A stretch of DNA of 64,000 nucleotides from Allodiplogaster sudhausi. Lineage: Eukaryota; Nematoda; Chromadorea; Rhabditida; Diplogasteridae. The notes beneath the pieces are model-generated. The model saw only the letters and a program-made list of their open reading frames with translations, had not been told where the DNA came from and ran no database searches. This document shows positions 10,494-25,467 of the stretch, one piece after another; the stretch's first letter is position 1, and each line of letters starts with the position of its first letter. The stretch lies in assembly GCA_945643635.1 (NCBI GenBank), contig CALZFC010000053.1, forward strand, positions 302,501 through 366,500, written 5' to 3'. A program made the position numbers and the translations under genes.

Positions 10494-12137
10494 CTAAATA
10501 TGGAACATAAAATAATTTATCTAATTTCGCCTGTGATAATAAATAAATTCAAAACTAATTTAATAAATATAAATTAGCTATTTCAATGCTTTTCCGCTTC
10601 CTCTAAGCCAACGTTTTTCCAAATAAAAAAAGGAGATAAACTAAAGACAGGCGATTTCCTATCTACTGTTCTTCATCATTGTTTCAGGTGAAATTTTTAA
10701 ACGCAAACGCACTTCGACAGCCATCTGAAGGCCAAAAACAAATTAAATGTGCTAAATATTAATATAAGAAAAAAAAGTAGCATTGTTCAGCTCATTTGAA
10801 TAAGGCAACTTGGCTCTATTCCCCCACCGAACAATACTGTCCCCATCCAACTCGTCTCTGACCTGTGCCTATCCCATTTGTGCTCGCTGCGGTTACTGTT
10901 TCCGCCTGGAGAGAGATCCGACACCGTCGAGCCATCGCCCTGGAAATTTATAAGATTAAATAGAAGAAAGAAAAGAAAAATTATAATATAATTTACTGGG
11001 TTTACTACGCATGCTTTTCTTCTTCTTCGTCGCATTCCCTTCATCTCTCTCCCACTTGTTCACACTATTATGTTCTACTCCCTACTGCATAAGGTAATTC
11101 GGCGTTCTCATCGCCATTTCCCACTTTCTCCCTCTTTCACTCTCGCTTCCCCTCTCTCTCTCTCTTCCTCTCTCTCTCTCTCTTCCTCTCTCTCTCTCAC
11201 TCTCTCTCTCTCTCACTCTCTCTTCCTCTCTCTCTCTAACATTGCTTCCTTGCGAGTCCACTACCATCGTTCCTTCACTTCCTTCAGTCGTGCGCACCGT
11301 TGCATCTGAGTCTTGTGAACCTACAATTTAAAAAAAACTGTAAAAAATATTGCAGTCAACAAATTAAAGTTTGGCCTTGTTGAGTTGAGTTTAATGAAAT
11401 CATTGCTTTCTTTCGGATATACGATAAATTTGAGTAAGAATTTACGGAAAAAATGGGAGAGAGAGAGAATAAATGAAAGAGTAACAATTGTCACTTCTCC
11501 AACCTATGAGTGCCGCAGACGGTTGGCTCCATCCGCCGAGTGGTGGCTGGTCGAGCTGGAAGGCGGGCGGTTCCTTGCCTCCCAACCTCGCCGAAGACGG
11601 GCCGGGTCGGTCGTCACTTCAAGTGTTAGAACGGGGGTTGCAACTTTTAGACCTGGGGTTCAAATTTCAACCTGAATAAAAAATAATAAATGTTTTTTTC
11701 TTGTTTTCTGAATTTTCATCTATAAATAATAAATGAACAATAGTAAATTAATTAATTGACATATAATTTAATCTCAACAAACCTTCCCTCAGGTAGAACA
11801 ATATCCGGTACGTCCACCTCGGGAAGGCAGTCGGGGAACGTGAAGATCTTGTTGTTGCCACGGTCGATGGCGGAACGGCAGATGAATGGAGACTGAGCCA
11901 TTCCACCGGCACTTCCGCCTCCCGCCACTGCAAGAGGAAGGAATTTTCAAACTCGATTTATTTCTCATAAATTTGTTTTATCATTATTTTTATTCGTTGT
12001 CTCTTTGCATTACTATTCCTGCTGGCATTATTTTCACGCTCAAATGATATTAAATGCGGAGCTTTTTCTCCTTTTCGTAAGCATTTTTTTTTACTGCATA
12101 TCATTCTCTCCTCTCACCTCTCTCTCTCTCTCCGATC

Positions 12138-12207
<70 letters not shown>

Positions 12208-14959
12208 TCTACTACCTCTCTCCCACCTCACTCACTCTCTCTCTCTCCCTCCGATCCTCGCTCTCTCTCTCTCTCTCTCTCTCTCTTTCCTCTACTACCT
12301 CTCTCTCCCACCTCACTCTCTCTCTCTCTCTCTCTCTCCTCCCTCTCCTCCCACCTCTCTCTCTCTCTCTCTAACCATTAGCAAAGGCGGGCGTGGATGG
12401 AGCTGAGCTGTTGGTTGATGAGGACGAGTCAATAATGGCCGCGGTGTCCGGGTACTGGAATGCGGTCGACTCGTGCATGCTCCTTGAGCCGGCCATCGAT
12501 GGGTGCGCGGAGGCGGGCGGGCCGAGGCCTCCGACGCCGCCGCCCCACGCATCCTTCAATTATATTTATATATTATTTCGCTCATAAACCATTTATTCAC
12601 TCTATTTATCAATACTTTTCCTTTCTACGCTCAACATCGTTTACTAATCATTATTCTTCAATTATTCCTATAGCATTTCCATATTCAATACATATTAACC
12701 ATATTTAGTCGATGCGCAATTCTTCCATCTTCATTTATTAATAAAAAAATTTCTTCTTTAAATTTTATTCGTATATAATTCATGTTAAATTTTTTGATAA
12801 AATGCCTTAAACTATGTACCACATTTTACCCAAATATTTTCCTCTAATATATTTTTTATTAGTTTAATTAATTAGTAGATAGATATTAATTGAATGGAAC
12901 AGCCCAGCAATCAAAGATCAATGACCAAAACCGACCATATTTCCCTGCTGGACAACGTTGTCTATGATCGCACGGAGATGCTCGGCAGTCAGGCCGCACG
13001 TGTCGCCCATCTTGGACTTGCAGTGAGTGTGCACCTGGAAGGAGAGGAGAGAGAGGAGAGAGAGAAGGAGAGAGAGAGAGAGATAGAGAGAGAGACATTG
13101 GGAAAGGTTAGAGAGAGAAAGTGAATGTGAGAAAGAGAGAGAGAGAGAAAGAGAGAGGGAGAGAGAGATAGCAAGCGATAGAGAAAATAGGCAAGAAGGA
13201 AAACAGAATTTACCTTAGTCTTGCATGATTTGCACTTCTCCCACGTCGTAATGAAGCCAAAGCCGAGTTGCCGGCGACAAAGAGCGCACATCTTAATTAT
13301 TAATCATAATAAGTAAAATCAAAATTTTCTTAAGAGAATATAATAGAAATAAAAAAAAAACTCGAGCATTTTTTTTCTTCTAAAACCTTCGACAAATTTC
13401 GGTAACTCTATTAGTTGTCCACTTGGTCTCCGGTTAGACAACATCATATTTTAATTCCTCAAAATACTACCGACACTTTGCTGCAGTATTAAAAATGCAT
13501 GCGTCGCTTTGACCCTATCGGACTTTCTAACTCCTACGTCCTCCCTACTCAGGATGCGCCGAGAATTTCACTGTCTCTAACACCCTTTCCATCATGCACA
13601 CAAGCGCAATGCAGGTCTGATAGTAAAAAAAAAATCAAATTTAAATCTCCTACAAATGCAAATTCAAATCTCCCGCCTGCCCACCTGGTCAGAGTAGCGA
13701 AATGTGTTGCGGCGCACCCAGACATGCGGAATGACGTGCTGGAAGCGTGTAGCTTTCGGAGAGTGATTTGTGCCTGCAAAGTTTTTATTATTATTATTAT
13801 TATTATTCTACTTCTTAAATAAAGCTTCTTTTTTTTAAGAAAAAAATATATTACGAAAAATTCATATAAATTACTCTTTCAACAAGTTTAAAAAAACCAA
13901 AATTGAAAAAAAACTGACCAAAGTGCATGCTCGCCGAGTGAACTGGCCTCCGGCCCACCATTCCGCCTCCGAGATTCGGCTAAAAAGTTTTAATTACAAA
14001 AATATGTATATGTATTTTTTTTCTCCAACCATATTTTATGGTCCATAGAAATAGTTGTGTGTTTGTAGGTTTCAGTGGGGTGAGAAAGAAAAGGCCAGAA
14101 TGCTTGAGAACAAAACTGTTTGGGAATATAGCTAATGTAGCAGTTTAACTTTACCAAGACTAAATAAAATGTTATACCGTTAATTTTTAAAATTTTAGTG
14201 TTCTACCGTAATCCGGCCGTCACCTGAATCGTGATAGGACTCGGTGGGCACAGGGTGCGGGAGGGGAGTCGAGTGGAAGAAGAGCCGAATGAGGAGCAAC
14301 CGCTAGACGAGTTCGCTGACGATGAAGACACCGAAGCAGAAGACGCTGCGGGAGCCACTGGGCGATGGAAAAGGGGGTTATCATGAAAAGTAGAACATCA
14401 CGATTGTTACTTCTATTACCCTTAACCAGGGGAGTAATGGTAGTATCCATAGTCACCCTTCATTGGAAACATCGTGGCCTCACCATCTAGCTATTAGTCA
14501 CAGCCTGTGACCACGGTAGTTCATAATTCAACAAAAGATAGTTCTCAGTCCAACTACTTAAACTGTACCCAAAATACGGGATCTGCTTCGCCCATTGTCT
14601 ATTTTAGATTTTTTCCCTGTACAGCTCGCCGTGTCCAGCGATCCCTTCCCATTTCTTTCAATATTCTATTCTACATATATGACATTTTCCATCATGTTTG
14701 GACTGTTGTATCAAAATATTAATTTCAAGTACAATAACTAAATAAATAGTCAAATAAATATATACATAAATAAATAACTACAGTATACCTCCAGAGTACG
14801 CTCCTGACGACGTGGTCGCACACGACGATGCCGTCTCGAATGAGGTGGTAGTGAGGGATGACGTCATCACACCCCCTCCTCCTCCTCCACCGCTCGCCGT
14901 CGCCGGAGACTTGAGAAATGAGGCGGGAGAGAAGCTCACGGTGCCGCGTCTAGAAAGCA

Positions 14960-14994
<35 letters not shown>

Positions 14995-17900
14995 CTCCTT
15001 GTATATATTTTTTAATTAAGAAATGTTTTATTATGTCCAAGCGGCAGGCAATTAATTACTTTAATCTACTATGCTATTTAATTTCTCGTTTTACTGTCAG
15101 TTAGTACTATGAATGGGTGGAATATTATGCCAATTCATCTGAACACGAAGGTATAATAAAGGAACAACATCACTGTGATCCCAAAATTGTAATACATAGT
15201 TATCCAGTGCAAGAATGAAAAGAAAAAAAGGTAGCGACAAATTCACGCACCTGTAACAATAGGATTATAAAGATATGAAGTACTTCGACTACAACGCTTA
15301 ATTAGATTTTCCTCTCATAAAATTGAGCCCATTTTGGTCCCATTTTTTTTTGGAATGAAGCCAATTTTTACAGCGAAAAGCTTTTCACGTCGCTCTCATA
15401 AAAAATTCAATATTTATACTACGATAGAATCGATTGAAGCAGGAAAGACGTCTCTTCTCTATCACGAAAGTGTCGGGAGGAGAAGAGAGTATTCGATTGG
15501 ACCATGTTGCATATAGGCTGGTATAGCTGGCTAATCCTAGGGCACCCCTCTTCTGGTCGACCCTCTTCTGCCCCCATCACTGTCGCACATATTCTCTCTC
15601 TCTCTCTCTCTATCGCTCTCTCTCTCCTGGTAGTTTTTTCTCTCTCTCTCTCTCTATTACCCTATCTCTGCATCTCCCTTTTCACGATATCCCTCACTCT
15701 CTTTCTCTTTCCTCTCTCACTCTCTCTCCTTCCAGTTCCTACTCTCTCCCGACCCTTCCCCTATTCTCCCTTCATGTATACCCCTCCATCAAACACAGGA
15801 AGAACTGTACAGGATGTGTACACTTCAACCTAGTCATAATGCTTCCATGGCTTCCGCGCTTCCCTTCTCCCATTTTCCATGCTCTCCCCCCTCCCCCCAT
15901 CTCTTCCTCTCTCCATATTTCTCTCCCTTCTCCTCTATCATGCAGCTTCGTAGTTGCTACAGTTTCTCACATCTTGAGCTTTTTATCCGGTCGTTCACAT
16001 CCACATCCGCTATCTCTCTTTCTCGAACTCTCTCTTTCTTTCTCTCTTCTTGCTCCCCCTTCTCTTTCGCCATGCCAATATATTTCCTCCTTCTTCTCTT
16101 TTCCCAAAGCACAGCACTGGCAGCAATTTCATGATGTGGAGAGAAAACAGGCAATGGCAAAAAGCAAGGGATCTCTTGGAGCATGGAAACTGCTATTCTA
16201 CTCTCTCTCTCTCCTCTCTCTCTCCTCACTCTCTCTCTCTCTTTCCTCTTCTCTCCTCTCTCTCTCTCTCTCTCTGAGCAAGTCACGTGCCCCCGTCAAG
16301 TATCGGATGCTTGTATGAATAGCTGAATCCAAATGGAATAGAAAGAGATCAGATGGACAGGCTGTGAGACGAAATTGACAATTAAGAACGGATAGCAAAA
16401 AAAAACCCCCGGAGTGTAAGTGTATGCCGGGCGGTAATAGTTGTCGCTACAACGGGAATAATAAGCAGAGTGCTAGCTATTTCAACATATATACCGCCTT
16501 GGAATGTATGGAAGGTTTAAGAAGAAGCTCAATAAAAAGACAAACGAAACATTAATAAGACGCGAAAGTTTTTGCCAAGCGGAAAGAAAGAATGCAGAGC
16601 GTCAAACGCGTTCGATGAAAAAAACCGTTTCCGGAATGCTTGTCTGTGTCTACGTGAGAATTAGAGGAAAGACGCCTTATCGAGCGCGCGCTTATTGTCT
16701 CATACTTCGAGAAGCATTACTCATAATGGTGCCCAAAGAAAAATGGAACAATTAAAAAGTCTCTTATGCTGAAATGCTCCCCTAAAATGTATGGTCAAGC
16801 AAAACTCAGCAAAGCACTGTAGTAGTGTTTAAGAATCTCTACTCTTTATTACTAATCTATTGCTTGAAATACTACGAGAAAAGAAACTTTAGAAAAAAAA
16901 GCTATAGAAAAAAAGTGAATAAAAAGAGAAGTCTGGTGTGAAACGATGCGACATTGCTAGCTAAATTTTAGGCTGATTCATTCCTTCCTTTAGAATGCTC
17001 ATCTTTTTTCGTTCAAACTATTATTCTTCTTCTTTTCCCAGTTCTTTTTTCTTGCTTTGTCACTGTATTCGCAAAGGTAGCGCACGTTAAAGGCCTAATC
17101 TGAGCATAATCTCTTGGGAAAGCCAATTTGTTATTGTCCTGGGTAAAAGAAGAAGCAAAACCAAGTTACTCCCCCACCCACCATTTTTTGGCCTACTGAA
17201 TCAGGCAGACATGCTCAAAATAGTAAAGAACACACCAATAATGGGAAAGACTACGATACTACTCTGTAAAAGCACAATAAATGTCAAAAGAATATATGAT
17301 ATTAAGGTGGGTGAGAGTCCTACAGAACTGTCCTACCGTATGCTAATTACGTTAATTTGACTGCGAAGGTTCCCAACACAGAACTAAATCCCGTCAATGG
17401 TGACATACTTACGAAGTACCGCTTTAAAAGCACCCTATATATACATATATATATATATATATATTTATTTTGTTTAGTTAGAAATGTTAGAAATAAAATT
17501 TAAAGAGCTTTACATAAAAATAAATAACTAAATAAATATAAACCTCATGATGCCTCTGGAGGGGGTTGCGGGGGTCGCCGCGGGTGGAGACGTTATTCGC
17601 GAGGAAGCGCCCGACGCGCTGCCGCGTTGCGCCGCCGCAACCGCTTCCGCTTCTTGCCGCTCGCCCGGTGAAGGACTGTAGGAAGCGAAGAAATGGGTAA
17701 AAGATTATTACTAATTAAAAATAAGAAGAAAAATTAATATTAAACAACTTTAACTAAAAACAAATTATTATTTTTTCTAATACACAATTTCAACTACATA
17801 TATATATTTTTAAAGACTGGGAAGTTTAAGAGTAATTGTAGAAAGAAAAAAAGTCATGAATCTAAGTTCTAGTCGTGTTCCCGGACAGCATTTAGAAATC

Positions 17901-18597
17901 CATGATTGAAGCAAAAGGAAAGTATGGAGTACTAGTTTCCTGCAACACTATTCACAGAAACTCCAAACGCGATAGAAGAAGCAGAATTGTGAGGAGCCAT
18001 TTAGAAGAGAAATTATAATTTATACTTTCTTTATTCAGAGCATATAAATCAGGTATGTTTTACTCATAGAACAATAGAAATTTTTTTTTGTTAATAAAAA
18101 AAATTTTTTTAGAATTAAAAAAGAAATAACAAAATAAAAAAACCGCACTCGCGTGGCGGTGACATGCAACGCGTGAATACATGGAGAGCACGCGGCGATG
18201 CGAGTGAGGAAGCCATCGCTGCAGTGGATGCTGGAAATAATTAATTTAATTAGCTTAGAAGAAAAAAATTCATGCAACAAAAAGAATGCAAACGAAAATT
18301 ATATTTAAGTAAAAAAATAGGATCCAGGGAATGAATGCAATTGTAGACCGCTGGTGAAAACAGGGTGGGTAGGGGGATATTTACAATTAACGATTTCATT
18401 CCATACATTTATATAGTTAAATAATATTTTAGCATGAAATTAATAGGTTATTTTATGTTTGCCTACGCAAGATACTTCATGGGAGGTTTGCGGATGGGAG
18501 AGGGTGAGGGGTTCACATTTCACATAAAGGCTAAACTGATGCTCATTGCTAACGGGAATGCTTTCCAAATGGCGCGGTAAAGGAGGATGAGAGAGAG

Positions 18598-18637
<40 letters not shown>

Positions 18638-20586
18638 AGACGGTGAAAGAGATCAGAGTCATGAAAAAGAAGTCGCGGGCGAAAATGAGGCATGCAAGTG
18701 CGTCAAGACTGTGTAAGATCACTTCTTTTCTGTTCTCGCTGCCGCTCTCTCTCTGTCTCTCTATCTCTCTCTCTAACACCCCTCTCTTCTGAACATTTCT
18801 TTATCACTCTCTCTCCCCCTCTCTCTTTTTCCATCGCCCTCTGCCTCACTTTATTCTCTCACAAACCAACTTCCTAACTCATTCGCTCCATCCATACTTT
18901 TCCTCTCTTTTCTAATTGCAAGAAGCAAATCTTAAAGAATTTAAAAAGGTAATTAAGGAAACAGACTTTGCTTTTTCCTAGAGATAACTTTTCCAAGAGA
19001 ACTCGTGTGCTTATGTTTAACTGATTAAATTTCGTAAGTATCTTCACGACGGCCATAACTCCAAACTTACTTTTTAACTATATAAATTTACCTACAATTA
19101 ATCTGAAAATCTTCCAGCTTATCAAAACAAAAACAAAAACATTGAACCGCTACCACCTTATCTCAAGGAGTTTGCTCATGTTAAGTCTTTCCACCATATC
19201 ATCGCCTATAACTTCCTGTCGCTTTCTGCTTATGCCTCTATTACACATCAGCATCCACCTCTCCTTGCCTCCTCCACCCTCGCAGTGCATCCAAAAGCGT
19301 AATCTGATTCCGTTGCAAGCTACGCTGGGTGTTGTCTTACACGGGCTCAATGACGGAAACACAACGATTCAAAGACCTGCCATATGGCATTACAAAGGAA
19401 GAAAAAAACATCAGCGGATAACAAATACGCCATCAGCACTTGATTCCCCTTTTTGTAAAGGGCAAGCACTTAAATGGTTCCACGGGACACCTCAAAGAGA
19501 TCAGCCTTCGAAAAACACAATGATCTTTTTCAAGAGGATCACGATCATGCGATACTGTGAACCTCTTCAAACCAAGAGCCTTAATTCTCCAGCCAAATTT
19601 TTAATTTACTAAAAACACTAACTCGAACAAACAGGTGTTCCTTGTGAAGAGTCGAGGGTTCGTGCCGACTCCGGAGGCGACTTTTGTGGAACGTCGCCGA
19701 CGACCTCACCACAATTGCCGAGAGAAGGGGGCGTAAGTCGGCCTCCACTCCAAGATCTGAAGAATTAGATTCTTTTTTAATACTATTAAAAAATAATTCT
19801 AATCACGGCATGAGTGTGAACGAATTTCCTATTTAAATATTAAATATACCGAAAAAGGCAACGAGAACAACGAACTTCGTCCTATCCTGATAAATAATAA
19901 TTCGTCCGCCATAAAACAACGGGTGCAAACGATAAATTTTCAAGGTTCATCAAACATTCGATTGGAACCCGTGTTTTCTTCACTGTCTTCAAATCTCGAG
20001 TTCTACGGAATGCTGCTAACAATGTGGAGAATAAATATAAGCTACTAAATTCTGTGTTTTATTTATATTTAATGCATGCATAAGGTGTTTTTAATTTATT
20101 TTTGAAAAAAATAACTCCCAAAAAAAGTTTTCAAAACCCTCTCTCAACAAACAGCTGCTTATCCGTGTAGTTGGAAGCCGGGTCCGGGTCGGGGGCGGGC
20201 GGTGGATCTTGGCTCGCCTCTTCCTCAAGCTTCTTCTGCAGAAGCTCGTCGTCCGGGCCGGAAAATGGGGAAAGATTATTGATTGATTTAAGTGAAAACT
20301 ATTGACTGATTAAAATGGAATTAAATTAATTTAGACGCGTCAAAAGGGTGAAAAGACATTCAAATGGAAGTAGATACTGGTGACATTACACCATCTTATA
20401 ATAATAACTACATTGGCCTTCTCTCCACATTCCTTCTCTCTCCGCGCAAGATTTTCTTGCTTCTTTCTGACCTCTGGATATTCGGAAGATTAACGATATC
20501 TCCCATCCCTGGATTACGCTGTCTAATGATATGGCAAAGGCCACTTGGGTACACGCATTCTGTGGTGGAGAGGAATGACAGGAGAT

Positions 20587-20653
<67 letters not shown>

Positions 20654-20702
20654 CAGAGAGAGCGAAAGAAAGAGAGAGAGAGAGAGAGAGACAGAGAGAG
20701 CG

Positions 20703-20749
<47 letters not shown>

Positions 20750-21176
20750 GAACACAGACATCAATAAATGATGAGAACTGGACAGAAGGCAGAGAAAAGG
20801 AGCGTGAGGAAGGGTTGCGACAAAAGGGCAAGAGAGCAATGAGCGGGCGAGGTCTGGAAAAGGGGGAAGATTGAGAATATTGATACAGAATGGGGTTATG
20901 GAGAGAGCGAGAGTGAGGTGAGAAAGAGAGCGAGAGAAAGAAAGAGAGGAAAAAGAGAGAGGAGAGAGAGTGGAGAGAGAGAGAGAGAAAGGAGAGAGAG
21001 AAGTGTGACGATTCGGCGTATCTCTCTCTCTCTCTCGTTCTCTCTTCTTTTTGAAGCATCCCCTTATCACTCTTGATATGTCAACGACGCCGCGGTAAAA
21101 AGGAGGAGAAGGAACACGATGGCCATTCATTGCATGAGACCAGGAAAGCAAAGCACGAGGGGGGCGAATAAAATGA

Positions 21177-21219
<43 letters not shown>

Positions 21220-22633
21220 AGAAAGAAGAGAGAGAGGGGGGAAATAATAAACGATTTAGACAAGTCTGTCTGAATCTCAACAGAAAAATACTGATAACAA
21301 AGGGGGCAGACCAACTAGGGTTTTTTTTCTAAATATTTCATTTAATCACCATCAATACAATGGTGGAATAGATTATAAACCATAAATTATATATTTAAAA
21401 AAAACCAATGCAATAGCGCCTAGCAACGCCTTTGACGAAATATTCACAAATTTTCGGAGCTCATTTTAGCCAAGTCATTTTTGGCTCACAGTCAAATGTC
21501 ACACAAATAGAAAAGAAGACGAGTGCGGGATGAGATGAGTAAGGAAAGTGGGTCAAAAGTGCCTTCAAACAATGAACTGGTTACGTGCGGTTTCGAACAA
21601 ACAAAAGCTGATAATCAAACATTGCCTTTCTCATCGATTGAAAGCAGAAATAGTACGGGCCTCGTATATGCCGACGAAAAATAAGTAAAAAAAAAATTGA
21701 AGGGGGTCAGTGCTCAAAATATAACATTATATATAATGTATTATATATAATATTACATAAAACAAACATGTTTAAATCCTATAACAAAATAGCCCAATAA
21801 ATAAGCCCAGCAGTTGCGAAAGAAAAGTAGTCTCAAGGAAAACAAAGACAACACTCAAACTAGCAAAATGGTGCGGCCGAAACGACAAGAGAGAAAAAAA
21901 GAAGGGTGCTGAGGGAAGAATAAGAAAAGAGAACAAGATGCGACGATTAATCAGCGATGTTCATTTGGAAAAGAAAAGAAGTGAAGCGGAGGAAAGAGGC
22001 GAAAGTTTGCTGACGAGAGATGAAAGAAGACAAAAGACGTTAAAAGGCAAGCAAGGTGTGACTTCGAGTAATATCTCTGCATTCGAACTAACATAAATCG
22101 TAGCGTTTGCGAGCAGCAACTTGAGCTACATAAATACTATCGAAGAACTGAACTGCCGAAAGCATAAACAAACCAAATGAAGATTTAAAAAAAACCTAGA
22201 AACCGAGCTCCTGCAAGTCCGTCACCATTTATGGTGTACTACATCAAAACACGGTAGCAAGTGCTGATCTAGTTTGTATAGTGCACTACGTATCTTATAT
22301 TTGAGTTCACTAAGCATGCTCGCATTACACCTAAGGAATGTAATTTGTGCTTTTTCTTTGGCTATATTCTTTTCATAAATTCTGCTCTTTTTCTATAGAT
22401 CTATATAGCACCACTATGCCAGATTGTCTGCTCTAATGGACTTCTGGTCTAGCAAAATTGTCTAATGACTGTTTGCCTTTAGCCGATTAGTAAATGAGAA
22501 CGAGAAGAAAAAAAAACAAGCGTCTACCCTTTCATTTCTTTTTCGTTTGACCTCTACGTCACCTCTCATTTTGGTGCTATTTAGGACAAATTGTTGTTCC
22601 GTTGTGAGAGAGCGCGTGTGGGCGATTAAGAGA

Positions 22634-22677
<44 letters not shown>

Positions 22678-23250
22678 GAGAGGAGGAAGGAAGTGGAGAA
22701 TGTCAAATATGGAATTGGCATTCGGACCTCGGGCCTAATGACCCTGTCAAGGAGATAGATATGCGTGTTATACAGACGCCATAAGAATAGACCGTGTGAA
22801 TGACAGAACAGAGCGAACGCGGAAGATGAGCTATTTTTATAGTATATTGCCCACTTAATTACGACCAGCTGTCTCTAGACTCAACTTATGGTCAGAGACG
22901 AACGGTCTTGCGGGAAAGAGGCAGGAAAAACACATGGACGACGGAATTATGCCACACAGTAAAATTACAAAGCAAAGAACAGAAAGTCATATAAAAAGTC
23001 ATTTAAACACTGGGATCGGACGAAATTAAGTGCGAGAGAAAATAATTTTCTGCTCCGTAGAAGAAAACTAGTAGCCACGAGAAGCAACCGCTCGTGAAGA
23101 GCTAGCGAGGGGAAAGTGGCTACCAATAGAATGTGAGCAAAACAAGAATGAAAATAGACACGTGGCTATGATAATGAGGGGAAGGTGCTGGAAGGAAGGA
23201 TGTGCGTGCAGAATGGCAGATTCCATTATAGAGGCAGAAAGAGAGGGAGA

Positions 23251-23287
<37 letters not shown>

Positions 23288-24293
23288 TAAGAGAGAAAAG
23301 AAATAAAGAAAGAACAATTAATTGAGAGAGAAAGGTAAATAGAGAGACGAAGAGAGAAAAAAATAAAGAGAGATCAATAAATTGAGAGAGAGAGGTAAAT
23401 AGAGTAAGAGAGAGGATGAGAGACAAGAAATAAAGAGAGAGAGCAATTAATTGAGAGAAAATGGTGAATAGAGAGAGAGAGGATGAGAGAAAAGAAATAG
23501 ACAGGGAGAATAAGTAATAGAGAGAGAAAAAGAATATTGAGAGGAGAAGTAATAGAGAGTGAAAAATAAATAGGGAGAGAGAACACGAGAGATCGTTAAA
23601 ATGACCTTACTACTATGTAGTCGCCTTCTCTTTCTCAAAGCATTACACCATGCGACTTTCCATAAGTGTGCTCTAGACCTCTTGATAATTTCTGGACGAA
23701 TTGTAAAAACCGAAACTAAAAGAAAAAAAATTTCAAGTGCATTGATAGACTAACATGATGAGGTCAACAAATTCTTTACTTTTAGCCCTTACTAGAATTT
23801 CCATTCTCTGCATATATATATTAATGGAAGGAAAGGGGCCTCTGAGCAAAATTAAGGCTTGCTCTCCCTCTTTTTTTACAAGTAAATTAGAGTGGAGCGA
23901 CATCTCTGCTTGTGTGCAAAAATAACGAGAGCGGACAATGGCAGGCTACAAATGTATCAACCCTCTCGAATTAGCAATTCCCTCTTTGTCTCATTCGTTC
24001 TCGCCCTCTTTCTGCCCCACTTTCTCTTTCCCTCTCTTTCTATCTCGTTCTCTCTCTCGCTCTCTCTATCTCTCTCTCTTTCTCCTACTCTTTCTCAACC
24101 TCTCTCAATTTCTCTATATCTTTCTTTCTCCCACTCTTTCTGTCCCTCTATATCTCCCTCTCTTTCTCATTCTTTCTCGCCTGCGCCAAGAGAAATCTTC
24201 AGTAATCCGAGAATTGCCATGCGTGCGACATGAAAGCTCTCCGAATTCTGTTTCCTGAGGCCGCGTTTAGGTAAGAGGGATGAGAGGAAGGAT

Positions 24294-24325
<32 letters not shown>

Positions 24326-24708
24326 CAGAGAGAGAGAGAAGTGAATTAAGGAAAGATAGCGGAAAATATAGAGAGGAAAGACAAATGAGAGAGAGAGGGA
24401 GTGTGAAGAGAGAGTTTAAAAAGGAGTCGAATAAGCTTGTAAAATAAAAACTAACAAATATGCATACATTTTAATTCTCCTCTTCGGCAATACGATAAAT
24501 GATAATAGCACTGAGATCGGGTCAAGAATGTACGCGAAATCTCCGCTGCTCTGGTTCAGTCTCTCTATTAACTCTTTTTCTCTCTATTCATTCTCCGCAT
24601 CTACTTCATCTCTCTATCCTTCTCTCTCTGTTCTCTCTCTCTCTCTCTCTCTTTTTCCCTCTCTCTCTTTCCCTCTCTTTCTCTCTATCCTTCTCTCTCT
24701 TTCCCTCC

Positions 24709-24739
<31 letters not shown>

Positions 24740-25435
24740 CTTCTCTTCTTCTCATTCGATCTTGTTCTTTTGCCGCTGACAGATAAACATCAGTCAATCG
24801 CTTTCAGCTCATCCGCATGGCGCCTCAGGCTCTATACTCTTTTGCCTTCCAGTCAACTCGGCCAGTTCAGAGTAGGATTAGAGAGAATTTAGAGAGAGAG
24901 AGAGAGAGAGAGTGGGAGAATGAAAGAGAGAGAGATAGAGAGAGAGAAGGAAGGAGAAAACAGACTATGAAGATTAGAGAGATAGAGCTAGAGACATAGA
25001 AACTGGAAGAAAGATAGTGTTGAACGGACTCCAATCAGTAGAAGATACCTTTCCCTCTCTCTCCTTCTCCATTTCTCTCTCCCTTTCTTTCTCTAATCCC
25101 TATCCCTTATTATCTCTCTCCATCTATATTTCTCTTACTTTCTCCATCTCCCCCCCCCCCCCACTCTCGCTTTCTCTCTCGCTCCCTCCCTCTACTTTCC
25201 ATTTCCATTTCTCTTGCTTCTAACCGATCCTCGGATCTCTCCTGATAATTTTCCTTCCAAGACCAGCAAGAGCACATACCATTGCGAATGATAAACAAGG
25301 AAAATAAATAGCTGGGCAGTTTTGGTTGTGGTCAATTCAATTCTGCTAGTAAGATCTTTATGAGAGGGAGGTAAGTGAGAGAGCGAGAAGAGAGAAGAGA
25401 GAGAGAGAACGAGAGAGAGAAAGGTGAAGAGTAGA

Positions 25436-25467
<32 letters not shown>

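Noticed and set aside
11640..11670. B-box-like 'ggggttcaaattt' suggesting a tRNA
   Set aside because: No A-box at the proper distance and no stem pairing. It lies in an ordinary KSR intron.
15504..16318. Plus-strand Ser/Pro/Leu-rich frames resembling a hydrophobic protein
   Set aside because: CT-rich simple sequence inside KSR intron 7, with no splice sites, no codon bias and no recognisable motif.
19142..19612. A 156-codon plus-strand frame in a KSR intron
   Set aside because: No family resemblance and irregular composition. KSR exon 19756-19623 on the other strand lies just beyond it. It is probably a chance open frame.
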